Positions 12,318-25,300 of a stretch of DNA of 64,000 bases are shown piece by piece (positions within the stretch are counted from its first letter, which is position 1; each line of letters begins with the position of its first letter). A program made the position numbers and the translations under genes. The DNA comes from Cyclina sinensis (taxonomy: Eukaryota; Mollusca; Bivalvia; Venerida; Veneridae): NCBI GenBank assembly GCA_012932295.1, contig JAAONU010000013.1:4138603-4202602 (forward strand). Reading direction: 5' to 3'. The notes beneath the pieces are model-generated. The model worked only from the letters and a program-made list of their open reading frames with translations, had not been told where the DNA came from and ran no database searches.

Positions 12318-14924
12318 AATACACAATTAATTTAGCAACGCTCACATCGACTGCTGCCATTATATGCATTTTCTGAATTCTGGGGAATTGTTCAAATTGT
12401 TGAGGTTCTGAACATTTGTTTAGATGAGGCTTCATTTTTAAAATATCAAATCTAATGTTTTTATTAAATGATTTAGAAGTGTGAAACATGTTAGACCAAT
12501 GAATTGTGAAAACATTTTTCTGTGATAAAACTGTTTCATTATAATTTATATAACAATTCGAAGAAATTAAATAAGCCTTTCAAGTTTGACATGATTTTAT
12601 AATTATCTCGTAATTTGCAAGTACGGTACTAGTTAACTGAGCTAAAGTCATGAATTTCATATGATTTTGTCTCCAGGAAATATGTACATAAAAAGTCACG
12701 ATGAGTACTCTTGATCTACTTAGGAAATACCTCGCTTAGAAAATCCTTGAAATAAATGAATGAATGAGAAATATATAGATAAATAGATAAATTTTAACTG
12801 AAAATGAATGGTTTCAATAAATCAAAGAAAAGTAGACAAGCGCCAAGAAGTAAACACAGTTAATATTTCTATCTGTCATCATTTATTTTACAGAGAAATA
12901 GATATGTCTGCTTTTTACAAGATATATTTTCATGGCACAGCTACAATTTGCAACTTTAGGATTGGTGAATATTTATCAACGAAGCTGGACAGGCGGATGC
13001 ATTTATTTTTAATTATTATTATTAGTTGAAGGGTGAGACATATCTGAATAAACACGGTTAAATGATTGCTTGTACATAGATGATATGTGTGTGTGTGTGT
13101 GTGTGGATATGGAGTATATCTCATTGAAAAGCGATGCAACTGAATATCTTTTAGACCGCAAAGTTATGGCTGAATTCAGCGCTCGTAGATCAGGTAGAAT
13201 GTATTTGATTTCGCTCTTTCTGTTGCTTTAAACACGTTGTTTGACCAATATCTTGTCATTTTAATTAATCCGTAACGTCCGAGATTCCTACTTGCAATTT
13301 TTTACAACTGTTCACATAGTAGAACAAAAGTTATTATAAAAAGAAAAAGTGCACAGTTTCTTTTGCGTTTAAGTATATTATCTCTTAGATTCTTGCTACA
13401 TGCAGAGAATCTAATGTCGTGATCATGGAGCTTCTCAAGATCAGTTTAATAAAAATGACTTCAATTTAGTTTTTAAAAATAATATAACCGTACCAAAAGC
13501 ACAAACAAGCTAGAGCAAGGACAATTACTACATATACTTTGTAAATTAATTGCTGCCTGAATTACGTTAAACAGTTTATACCTAATTACAGTTATATTTA
13601 TTTAAACTGTATGTTATAAATAAGGAAAGTTTATATATACTATGTTGTTTCTTTATCTAAGTACAGGGTTTTCTTGTCAATCCAGTTTGTCTCATTTTAC
13701 ATAATTATTTTGTATTGTAGAGACTGGAAATAGCACTTGATGAGTGTGATAGCAAGACATTGAGATACATAAGGAATCAGGAGACTGGTGTTTCTGACGG
13801 TTTTTGTGAGCAGGACTGTAAGTAACAGCCTAGTGTGAAGATATAAGGCGAGACTACCTATGGCTAACTACTATTTCATACATGTAGCTCCCCTTTTCAA
13901 CGTGACTAAGATCTGAAAAATGAAACTTAAAAAAAGATGAATCAGGTGGGTGTAGGTAATTGAATATCATGTGCTTTAAACCTTTCAACTATCTTTAAAG
14001 GGTTTTAAAAAACATTTTTCTTTAATATTTTAATTGCTGTCTTCTTTTTCTGTTAATATAAAATTAAACACGTTTATTGATACATGGTTATCAAAACTAA
14101 AAATATTACCAATATTGTATAACTGATATATTATGAATTATATGTAAAAGAGACATATCCGTAAAATTTGAGCATTCCATATTTTAAAAAAAGAAATATG
14201 TTTTACGAGTATCTATACTCCAAAGTGATCCATTTGAACACACGTTTTTCTTTCAATTATCAATGCTTTTCATTTTTTGGGAAATAGGACACTAAGATAC
14301 AGGCACAGTGAATCATTTATTTGTTTAAAAATTTGTCACTTTGATATTTCTATATTGCTACTATTGAAAACATGTTTCTTCTTTCAAGTATTATTTCATT
14401 GCAGCCATTTATCTCTATTACTCATAAATGTGTATAACCATGCAAAGTAAGGTCACATTTTAATACAGTTGTATGCATTTTTGTGTGAAAAAGAATCCTT
14501 TTCTATTTTTGTGTGGCTATTTTGCGTTCTGAAAGATTTCCATAGTAGTAACTTTTTTTATTTTTTATTTTTTTTTATTCACAACTTTGATATTCACTTA
14601 TTTTGTGACTTAAATTGATGAACATGTATCAAACCCCATTTTGGTCTAAGTTAAGTAATATATATTTATATAAAACTAAAATGATAAAATCCCAACAAAT
14701 GGTAACACTGTTCACCTACACATTTTATTGGCTACAAGTATGAAAGGACAGCCTAAGTCATTTCAAGGTGTTATTACAATAGTTTTGTGCATTAACTGTT
14801 GACCAGAAACTACGATGCTTGCGATTGTTTGTGTGTGCTTGTTAGATGTTTCATAATTAGCATCTTAAAATTTAAAGTAAAAGTATAAATAAAATTAGCT
14901 ATGTTACCAAAGAAATCTTTTTGG
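12318..14924. other. Non-coding stretch with a TG microsatellite
   Basis: No gene recognised. A (TG)n run lies at about 13085-13105. Several poly(T)/poly(A) tracts occur near 14550-14580. Confidence 0.55.
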
Positions 14925-15000
14925 GTTGAGCAGTGGTGGAGTGGTAAGAGCGCCGGACTCCCTATCAAAAGGTCGTTGGTTTGTATTTCACAAGGTGTAA
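14925..15000 (+). mobile_element. tRNA-like SINE head
   Basis: GAGCAGTGGTGGAGTGGTAAGAGCGCCGGACT resembles a tRNA 5' half with an A box, followed by a decayed B box region (AAGGTCGTTGGTTTG). Homology with the second duplication copy begins inside it, at AAAGGTCGTTGG, so the module straddles the left edge of the segmental duplication. Confidence 0.55.
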
Positions 15001-15941
15001 GGTTATTCAGTGACTTACACATGTTTGGCGCGAGTATTGGTTTAAATCTACCTGTAATTAAGCATGACTATTATAAAATTGCAAATTCTTGTTTCACAAT
15101 CAGCGTAAAATAAAAAGGTTTAACTAAACTGTAAATAAATGTTAACAGGTTCTAGGATGTTAGGTTTTGCCTGTTTTAATATGTCTAAAAGATACAGGGA
15201 TTTCTGTTGCTAAGAAGATGTTTGTGCAGGACAGCGTTGACGTTCATACTACGCCTACAATAATGTCAGTTAGTTCACATATCATTATGCATGAGATTGT
15301 GCACTTAAAATGAAATAAAGCATAACTCTGTAACCTAGACAATTGTCTTTCTGTTGTTACAGACAGTATTAAGAAAAGTTCTAATTTGCAACGAAGTTAT
15401 TTCAAAACTATTTCTTTTCTCGGCTGTAATTTTCCTAGAAAAATCAACTGATCCTGTAACTTTAGTAGAAAGAAAACGCACAGTCTGACAGCCTGAAAAT
15501 AACTACAAGCGCCAACGTAATGCAAAATACCATGTGAACGGAAATCACCCAGTACTTTCGTGTGTTTGGTAAATACTTGTCTATAAATCCACAGGTAATG
15601 CGACTTTGGGAAAGAGAAAAGTTGGATTGTAGAATTGAAATTTCAAAGAATTGTAGAAAAAATGGTTAACGCTTAGAATTTTTTTTGTCTGCTGTCTGAT
15701 TCAAATCAATTCTACTGTAAAGGCAAAACTTCATGAAATACTAGTAACAAAATAACAAAAAGTTTCGGAATGAAACGTTTTGCATGTGGCATGCTCACGA
15801 AGTTTGCATAAAGAACATTTTCTCTTAAGCTTTTTTTAAGTTGCAGCATTCGTTCATCTACATTAATCTTAAGATGAGTGTTATAACCCAAAGCAAAGTG
15901 GAATGCTACAGCAATGCAAATCTTTTCCTCTCTTTTTCTTA

Positions 15942-15958
15942 CCCCCCCCCCCCCCCCC
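15942..15958. repeat. C17 homopolymer
   Basis: Seventeen consecutive C in duplication copy A. Copy B has no such tract at the corresponding place (about 22.69 kb), where it continues with unrelated inserted sequence. Confidence 0.9.
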
Positions 15959-18168
15959 AACCTTAATAAATCCGAGAATGTTACACAAATGGCTACCACA
16001 AAAAGCCACAGAAACTTTTTGGTTTACTAATTTGTTCGTACAAGTAAGTAGTTATCTCTGGCTTTCAATATAAAGAGTATTGTGCAGTATTGCACGTAAT
16101 GTTTACCCAGAGATTGATAAATATTTAATACAAGAAGTGGGAGTCATACATCGCATCGAGTGTTTTTGCTGTCTTTTATTGGAACTCCTCATAAATTACT
16201 TAAAAGATTTATTAAACCTTTGTACTTATTTGCAAAAGACTTCTACAAAAGTCAAAAAGAGAATTTATATCATGTAGACTTGTAAAAACAGCAATGTCCT
16301 TGGTAAACGTTTTGTTTTATATCAAGTGTGTATCAATATTTAGACAGAATATTAGTTTCCGTTTCAACTCCAATTTACAGATTCTTCTCTTACACTCCAT
16401 GTTGTTATGTTTTCAACTTGTAATGTATGGGCAAGATAATAGGTGTCCTTAAGCCAATGTAATATGACAACGTCATCCAGACAAGTCTTACATATCCTAT
16501 TATGCCTCTATGTTTTATCTTCAAGTCATAGATAATGTGGCGCATTAATATAAATAAATCTTAGAATAATCTTAATAGAATATTAACTTGGTTTGATAAA
16601 TCAAATAGGAAAGTATCAGGTGCACTGGATGAAAGTTATAATGACTTAAAATATGCCTTTTTAGGTCCGTCGCTCTACTGTTTATGATTAATGGGATTGA
16701 TGAAGATTTTTTACTGTTTTTGCAGAACAATAAATGTGATTTATTGGACAGGAAAATGTAACAATGATATATACTTCTTATAATATAAATTTTCCCGACC
16801 AGGATATATGGTCGTTGTTGTTGTCACAAACTGACTGCAAAATATAGCATTCTTGCAATGTTTAATGAGGTCAAATACGCATGGGCAAAACTAAACGAAC
16901 GTTTTTTTTTCAAGATAAGAACCCCTGCAACGTATGCCCTTTCATGCTCAAATTGTTTGATTATTCAGACAAATGATAAAATACTGGTTGCTTACTTCAA
17001 ATGTATGTCAACGTTTTCACACATGTCAGGTTTTTGCTCATTCAATCGAAGAGAAGTCTTAAAATCAGTTTTATAATTTCAAAACTATGAACGCATTAAC
17101 AACTGTTCGTGAAGTTTTTAATTTTGAATGTTGTTACTTTTTTAAAATTAAAATGGTGCTCCCATCTTAAAATACGTAAAACTGTTTCAATTCTAATTAC
17201 GGAAGTAATTCCCATGGTTATTTCGTAAAGTTAATTGTTTATATTCGAAGTATTAAAGCTATTTACATTCTAGCTACGTTAGGCTATTCCTGTTTTAATG
17301 ACAAAAGTTGTTTTGATTTCAATAACGAAATCAATTTAAATTCTTTCAAAAACACATTTTTTTCATGCAGATACTAGTCCAATCAAAATTGCAAATAAAC
17401 ATTCAAAATTTGAAAATTCTGTCATTTAAATTTCGTTTATACTTTAAATTGCAATGCAAGAAATTTTCAGAATGGCTTATTTCAGACGGCTGATTGTACT
17501 TTTTGTAGCATAGTAAAACTTACTGTTTTCTGAGTAATAAAGCATAGTTGTAAATTTAAAATAAATCGAATCTGTATAAAAATCATAAACATATTTTTGG
17601 TATAATGAGACTCCTTTTTCCTTGGTAGCAAGTTAATATCTCAATTTCTTTCCTTTTATCTATTCTTTTTTTAAAGAAACATTATCGTGATTTATTCTTC
17701 ATTAAGACATAAACTTCAGTGATACGCGAGTTTGAAAACGTGACATGACAATGGCTCCATTATTTGCTCTTTAAATAAGGAAAATGTCTCTAATAGTTGG
17801 GCCTGCCATTTCATAACAAGGTATTTAATATCATGCTTGACAGGGAGCCAGATAAGCGCCTCTCCTATTTCGTAGTTTTAAAGAAATACAATACTTCCAG
17901 TATGATCAAATTACTTTTAATATTTAAATTAGTTGAAAGTATACGTGTATTTTTTGTTTGTTTGGAATGCAGTTGTTATCAAACTTTTTGTTTCAGAAAT
18001 ATTTACGCGTTGTTAAGTCTCTGCAAACCATTTTCTTTCATTAACTTGATTCGCCTAGTTAGGCCAAGTTAACATCATGCAATATCAACATAAACACAAA
18101 GAGTACGTGAGCATGTAAGTCTCCAATATCATTCCTTATTTCTAAAGCTTCTAGTTCCTCTAAGCCGG

Positions 18169-18204
18169 TCCCGCTAGCTCAATCGGTAGAGCATCGGACT
18201 GTCA
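18169..18204 (+). mobile_element. tRNA 5'-half remnant
   Basis: CCCGCTAGCTCAATCGGTAGAGCATCGGACT reads like a tRNA 5' half through the anticodon stem (A box TAGCTCAATCGGTAGAG). There is no 3' half, so it is a truncated tRNA-related repeat, not a tRNA gene. It is absent from copy B, where this junction differs. Confidence 0.55.
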
Positions 18205-19599
18205 GTATATATAAATAAGTCAGTATAAATAAAAAACTAAGTCTACCGGAAGAATTAAGTGATACATCTGTGCACGGAGCTAGTAAGAATTTGTCGTTTT
18301 TATTAATATACATTAATCTAACGTTAATGTTAACAGCGATAATCGGACTATTTACCACTGCTATCTGGGCGTACCGCTTTAGTAGATACAAATGAAGGAT
18401 TCAGTTTTTAATTCCACGAAAGGAGACTTGATTCTATACAAAAAAAACAGTACAAAAGCTTTTTAGAAGATAAGAGAAATATGTTTTAAAGACGAAAGCA
18501 ACTAACTTTTTTTAAAATAAAAATTAAAGCCATTTCAGAACTTTACATTTAAGGCAACCACTCAAATCATTTGCTGACTTATTTTACAAAAAAAGCAATA
18601 TAAGGGACAACAGCTCAAAGTCAAACGTTTTGACTTCTCTGTACCTTTCCAATTTATTAACGAGCAATTTTCGTTCTAGTCAATAGAGTATTTACTGCAA
18701 CATATGCACAAAGTCAACCAGAGAATTTGCCAGGCCTTCAATTACTTTCTTATCGCAACAATGGCATTCAAAGTAGGTGAATTCAATGATTGATATTTGA
18801 ATGTAGGCTGGAAATAAATTGACAGCCTAAAATGTCAAACCTTCAATTCGTATTTCAGATGTACTGCAAACACAATAAAGCCCCTGCGTTTAAAACAACG
18901 TTTGTACGCTTTGGCAGCCAACACGTGCTAAGACGTCAGACATCTCAGTAATCGGGATTGTTTCCTAGGGCGATGACGCGTCTTCGTATTCGTGTGGTAA
19001 AAGTCGCTGACAACAAAACACGTAAAAACAGCAATTGTCTGATCTTGTTGGTACTGAACGTCTTAAAACAGCTTTATACACTGAAGACATATGAACTTAA
19101 TTAGGGATCAATCAACTTGTGTACGTAGGGCTGTAACTGGAAAACTGCATATTATTTACTAAGAATTAAAAAAAACAACACCACCAGGATAACATATTAA
19201 TTTGAAATGTCTCATTTGAAATCGTATGATGCCATCTTAATTAAGACTCATTCTCAGGTCGTAGACATGAATTCGATTTGGAATATGTTTCTATTTTCAA
19301 GCTCTGTTTTTTCCTGCTTATTAAAGATAATCAGTATCATATAGCCATCTTATGTTGTTAACTGAGGACAGGAGTGTATATAATTGAGATAAACGGATAA
19401 TCGTGTCTTTAATCGAAGAACAAAAAAACAACTAGCACTTTTAAACATAACATTTTCGCCAGCTACAGTAATAAAGCTCGTACTTATCCAGTCCATAATC
19501 TCTATATCTATATAATTTGCAGATGAAAAAATATATTGTGTTTCGGATGGAAAGATCTTGTTGGTAACTATTAAGGAACAAGTGCCCCTACTTCTTCAA

Positions 19600-19885
19600 A
19601 GAGAAGCAGATCAGTGTTCGAGTGGTAACGGACTGGACTGGTTATCCAAAGTTGCTGGTTCGATCCCCCGCACTTCCACTAACACAACTACTTGTGTTTC
19701 AGATTAAACAAAGATTAAATCAAGATCCTATGACTCGTTGCTTTGCATTGAGCATGCGTAAAACTAGAAGGGTCTCTGGCACGAAATGCTCCTTGTAATT
19801 TACGCTATCCCCCACAAGGTAAAATATCTTAACCTTTCAGGGGGTGCCTGTCATATGAGAAACGGTTCCAAAGATAACTAACCTC
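19600..19885 (+). mobile_element. tRNA-derived SINE in copy A
   Basis: The head has GTTCGAGTGGTAACG and a perfect B box, GGTTCGATCC. The body has the family landmarks (GAGCATG, TCTCTGG, ATGCTCC, CCCACAAGGTAAAATA). The same SINE sits at the equivalent place in copy B (28.59 kb), so it inserted before the segment was duplicated. Confidence 0.82.
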
Positions 19886-20955
19886 AAACAAACTCATTAA
19901 ACACAATTCGATAACTGATCTGTAGAGATAAAATTCGGAAGTTTGAATTATAAATAACATTCAAATGTCATTCCAACCTGGATACATGCTACATATTATG
20001 AATATTTTTTTTCAAAAGGAAATGATACATAGTCAAACTTTAATCTGAACTTAGAATAGTCCTGTTAAAACTAGTACAATTTAATAAAAAAAACTATTAC
20101 AACACAGACTTCACAAATACCCAAGGGTATTTATTATTTCATCGCTCCAAACCTTTCATTAATCATATGCCTGTCCATACTAACAAGAATAATTCTTTGA
20201 GAATTCGCCGTCATAGCTCAGACTTGTGGTTGCTTCCAGATAACTCTAATGCATACTGTCTCAGAAATTTTCATAATTTACCTCAGTCACAATCGATCAG
20301 ATAGCTGCAGTCTTGAAATCTTAATGTAGTCGGGAATAACAGCTGATATTATTTGTTATATTTACATGTAGTCAAGCTATCTGTAAATAAACGAGTTTCA
20401 GTGATATCTGTGGCGAAATCTTCCCAAACTAATGAACTACCTTCTCTTAAACATTTTCTTTTTAATTAAGATTACCGTTGTTGTTGAAAGAAAAGTACGT
20501 CATAAACATTATTGAAAATCGTTCTAGATATAAGGACTAATATCTTTTAATATCTTTTTAAACGTATTTTACTATTTACTATTTTTAACTCTAAAATGAT
20601 GATAAAGCTTTATTCATATAAGAAAGAAATATAAAGGTTATAACTCACATTGTAGGGATCACAAAAGTAATTCTTTTGTGCATTACATATATAAATTTGT
20701 TTCTTTCTTCTTCCACCTATTGTGTAACACACGGTTGTGCTTTTGTCTCTTCTATATATTTTTATTTAGATTTTATATTCCTTATTTCATGTTTACGATA
20801 TGATTGTATGTTGCTATCAGAAAACAAGAAAACAATTTATCCCAAAGGCAGATTTCTTTAACCAATACCTTCTTGAAGTTTGCTATCAAAGGTAGAGTAA
20901 AAGCACTTCTTGGAAAGATTGTTCTTTGAATATTTTTAACTTAATCCAAAATCTC

Positions 20956-21656
20956 TAGTAATTGAAAGGAAACCGTTCTGAAAGTGTGGTTAAATTTTGA
21001 CGCATTAGACGAATCTTTCATATGGGGGCGGGGGTCTACTTTCCTCGCCCTTTTTGAAGCTTGAATGCTTAAAGTTCTGGTGTGGAATACCTTGACATTT
21101 ACTCCACATGGTTTATTTACTTAACATCATGATCCCTTTTTAGCTTTCGGGTACAGGGTCATTAGTTTTATCAATTGCAGATTATCTGTTAAGGTCACCT
21201 AAAAATAAAGCGATTTTCGAAAAAAAGTCCCTGACAATCTTCGAACCTTTGGCCTCTCAATATAAATATCAAGTTTGTATTTGGTAACTCCGGGATAAAT
21301 AGAAGTTAAAAACTCGAATTTTACTCACCTGAAGAGAAGCTTGAGTTGTGCGATTGATAAACTATTTAATAAATCAATGTCTCGTCTCTTAACTAAACTT
21401 AAAGGCTCACAGCCTTCTGCGAAAAACCGTTTAGAATAGTCTCAGTCCTAGTCTCTATGCTATGAAAGAATAGCTCCTGCATTAAATGCAACAAGTTATA
21501 CCGAAATGCACTCTCCTATATCGACAGATAGAAGTAACATTGCCATTTTCCATGCAGAAATTAAGATTGTTCACAGATGGAATAAACTGGTATATCATGG
21601 ACTTTGTATTATATATTAACCTCATGGTCTTGATTATAAATGTAGATTGTTCTCAA
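20956..21656. other. Spacer between the two duplication copies
   Basis: No gene or named element. A short GC-rich stretch (GGGGGCGGGGGTC) lies near 21025. Confidence 0.5.
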
Positions 21657-22223
21657 TCCAAAGGTCGTTGGTATGTATTTCACAAGGCAGTAAGGTCTTT
21701 CAGTGACTTACAAATTTTTGGCGTGAGTACTGGTTGGTTTGAGTCTACTAGTAATTAAGCAGGACTAATATAAAAATGCAAATTCTTGTTACACAATCAA
21801 TGTAGAATAAATAGGTTTAACTAAACTGTAAATTAATGTTTTCAGGACCTAGGTTGTTAGGGTTTTTAGCCTGTTTTGATATGTCTGAGAGATACTGGGA
21901 TTTCTTCAAATTTAATTGAATATATCATTAAGAGACTGCGTACTTAAAACGCAATAAAGGCAAAACTTCTGCAACCTAGACAATTGCCTTCCCCTCGATA
22001 CAGACAGTATTATGAATAATCCTAATAATCAACGAAGTTATTTCAAAGGTATTTCTTTTCTCATCTGTAATTATCCTCAAATTACAAACGGATGCTGTAA
22101 CTTTAAGTAGAAAAAAACTCATAGCCTGAAAATAACTACAAAAGACAACGTAATGCAAAGCACTATGTGATTAGCAGGATATTATACAGGAAGTCATCGA
22201 GTACTTTAGTTTGTTTAGTTAAT

Positions 22224-22384
22224 ACTTGTCTATTTATACATAGGTTATGCGAATTACTTGTCTATTTATGCATAGGTTATGCGAATTACTTGTCTATTTA
22301 TACATAGGTTATGCGAATTACTTGTCTATTTATACATAGGTTATGCGAATTACTTTGTCTATTTATACATAGGTTATGCGAATT
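22224..22384. repeat. 32 bp minisatellite, five copies
   Basis: ACTTGTCTATTTATACATAG plus GTTATGCGAATT, starting at 22224, 22256, 22288, 22320 and 22352; the last has an extra T. The copies are almost identical. Copy A has a single version (about 15570-15605). Confidence 0.95.
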
Positions 22385-24342
22385 AGGGAAAAAGTTCAAT
22401 TGTATAATTCAATTTTCAAAGATTTATAGAAAAATTGCTTTATTGCTGTAGCAGACATCGAGAGGGATTAATATAAGTTGTAAGTACTTGCTTCCCAGTC
22501 GATGTAAAATAAATAAGTTTAAACTAAACTATCTGCATGTGGCTGACTCACGAAGTTTGCATAAAGAGTTTTTTCTCTTAAGTGTTTTTTAAGATACTTT
22601 CATTCGTTCATCTACCTTTTAAAAACGTAAGAAGAGAGTGTTATATCCCAAAGCGAAGTGGAATTCTACAACAATTCAAATCTTCTCTTCTTTTTTTCTA
22701 TATATATTCACACCAAAACACCTTACTGACAAGATTAAAAGGTACTGTTGAGGAAAAGAGTCATATTCAACCATTTAATACAACATCTGTTATCTCCAAG
22801 TACTCTTTTGAAACATGCAGTAAAAAGAAAACGACATAGATTTGAAAGATTAGACACTATGTCGCTGTTGCAGAAAGACTATTTAATTTTTCTGTGAATA
22901 CATTTTTCAAACATCGTCATTGGATGTAAGGAAAATACATTATTTACCTACATGTTTAAGGATTCGTCGTTGTGAGAGTCGGACTTCAAAACCGGGGCCG
23001 CGTCTGAAGAGGTGGACCATGACTTTCACATCCCTCTTTTCTGCACTGGTAAGATCTGACAGACTCGTGTTAACCGAGAAATGGGAAAGAAAACTAAATC
23101 ACGCAACATCAACATGTAAACAACTTTCCATACTGTCATGGAGATTATTTCATGAGAGGTTAATTTCACAGTTTCCGTAGTAATCAGTTAAAACCTGAAG
23201 AAAAAAAGACAACACGGAAACTTTGATGTTTCAGAATGACAAATTATAATCAACTGTAAACAACAAGTAAAGAAAAAGATGAAATTAAATTATAAAAGAG
23301 AAGATAATTTAGGATGAAATATTGCGTGTGAAAACATCTTTACTGCTTGTTTTAACATGATCTGCTTCTGTCAGTTCATAATGGAAAACTCTTAAATAGT
23401 ATTTCTTCTTACGCAGATGCATGGACATAGTTCCTTAGTAAGTCTGTCATAAATGTACACTGCCCCATGTATAATGTTTAACCATAGCGGCAAGAAAACC
23501 ACGCCTACCGATATCTTGGGACGCTACTCTTAACAACTCTGACAGTGTAACATAAATGACTACAACTAGACGCCACGGAAAGTTTTAGGTCTTATTTTAT
23601 TTGTTCGTACCAGTTATTAGTTATCTGAAACCTTCAATATGTAGGATATTACGCTGTATTGCACGTATTTTTACCAGGAGACAGATTAATCTTTAGTACA
23701 AGAAATGGGAGTCACACATCGCATCGGGTGTTTTTGTTGTCTTTCATTGGAACTCCTCATAAATTACTAAAAAGATCAGTGAGACTTTATTGTACTGTAT
23801 AAGCAAAAGTTTTCAACAAAAGTCAAACAGATATTTTATTTCATGTAGACTCGTAAAAACAGCTATGTCCTCGGTAAACATTTTAAGTGTTTGTCAGTAT
23901 TCATGGAAAATACAGTTTCCGCTTTTATTGCAATTCATGGATTCTTATTGCACACTCCACGCTGTGATGCATTCAACCCGTAATTGTATGAGCAAAATAA
24001 TAGGTGTCCTCAAGCCAATATAATGTGACAGCCTCATTCTTACAAGTCTAACAAATCTTATTATGTATCTCTGTTTTATTTTCAAAGAGGTCATAGATAG
24101 CCTGGCGCATAAGTCTGAATATTAAATTGGTTTGATAAATCAAATAGAAAAGTATCAGAAGCGCTTAATGACTTAAGATATGCCTTTTTAGGTCCATTGC
24201 TATTTTCTTTATGATTGATGCGATTGATAAGGATTTTTTTTATTTTTTGCAGAACAATAAATTGATTGAATGTGTCAATGGGATAGGAAAATGTGACAAT
24301 GATATACTTCTTATAATATCAATTTTCCCGACCAGGATGTCG

Positions 24343-24374
24343 CTGATTAGTGTTGTTGTTGTTGTTGTTGTTGT
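24343..24374. repeat. (GTT)n microsatellite
   Basis: GTTGTTGTTGTTGTTGTTG run. The matching site in copy A (about 16812) has only GTTGTTGTTGTC, so it lengthened in copy B or shortened in A. Confidence 0.85.
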
Positions 24375-25020
24375 GCCAAACTACTGCAAAATATAGCATT
24401 TTTGCAATGTATAATGAGGTCGAATCCGCATGGTTAAACGAAAATAAACGTACTTCCAAAATAATAATTTCTGCAACTTATGCCCTTTCATGCTCTAATT
24501 GTTTGATTATTCAGATACATGATAAACAACTGGATGCTAATTTCAAATGAGTGTAACAATTTCTTAGATTTGATAATTTTACGTTTGTTTTGACAACAGT
24601 TTTTATAAATGTCATAATCGGAAAGAAATTTTGAAAACGTATTTATATGCATAGTTATTTTTAATCATTTTCATAATTTTAAAACTGTGAACGCATTAGT
24701 TAGCAACTATTCATGAAGTTATTTGTTAACAAAAGCAGTCAAGGTATTTATTATGGATGTCGTTTCTTTTTCTTTTTAATCGCTGCTCCCATTTTTAAAT
24801 ACGTAAAACTGTTTCAATTCTGATTATTGAAACTTTTCCTATAGTTATCACCTAAATTAAGTCGTTTAAATTGTAATTACGGAAGCTTTTCCCATGGTTA
24901 TTAAGTAAAATTAGTTGCTTCTGTTTTATAAATATGGAAGATGTTCTCATTGTAATGACGTTAAAATAGTAGTTTCTATTCTAGTTACGAAGGCTTTACC
25001 AATTATTATTACGTAAAAGT

Positions 25021-25300
25021 TAGTTGTTTCTATTCTAATATCTGAAGCTTTTCCCATTGTTATTACGTAAAATTAGTTGTTTCTATTCTAATATCTGAAG
25101 CTTTTCCCATTGTTATTACGTAAAATTAGTTGTTTCTATTCTAATATCTGAAGCTTTTCCCATTGTTATTACGTAAAATTAGTTGTTTCTATTCTAATAT
25201 CTGAAGCTTTTCCCATTGTTATTACGTAAAATTAGTTGTTTCTATTCTAATATCTGAAGCTTTTCCCATTGTTATTACATAAAATTAGTTGTTTCTTTAT
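25021..25300. repeat. 53 bp minisatellite, five or more copies
   Basis: TAGTTGTTTCTATTCTAATA followed by TCTGAAGCTTTTCCCATTG and TTATTACGTAAAAT, with starts at 25021, 25074, 25127, 25180 and 25233 and a partial copy at 25286. The central copies are essentially identical; degenerate relatives extend left to about 24800. Copy A has only degenerate versions near 17190-17290. Confidence 0.93.

Larger units (their letters stand above)
14971..20955. repeat. Segmental duplication, copy A
   Basis: About 6 kb that aligns in order and orientation with 21657-30060. Anchor pairs (A/B): CACGAAGTTTGCATAAAGA 15795/22547; TATGCCCTTTCATGCTC 16935/24480; GGGCCTGCCATTTCATAACA 17797/25739; AATTAAGTGA 18253/26528; TCAGTAATCGGGATTGTTTC 18944/27231; the SINE 19600/28590; TTAACTTAATCCAAA near 20937/30036. 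The copies are clearly diverged but collinear. No convincing protein is shared; the matched frames at 17797-18072 and 25738-25989 reflect the DNA similarity and have no recognised domain. Confidence 0.9.

Noticed and set aside
17797..18072. A conserved small protein shared with 25738-25989
   Set aside because: The similarity follows the underlying segmental duplication and extends equally into non-coding flanks; no frame-preserving pattern of substitutions is apparent by eye.
18169..18204. A functional tRNA gene
   Set aside because: Only the 5' half is present; there is no T arm or acceptor 3' strand.
22224..22384. CRISPR-like array
   Set aside because: The 32 bp units are directly abutting without spacers, in eukaryotic DNA; it is a minisatellite.
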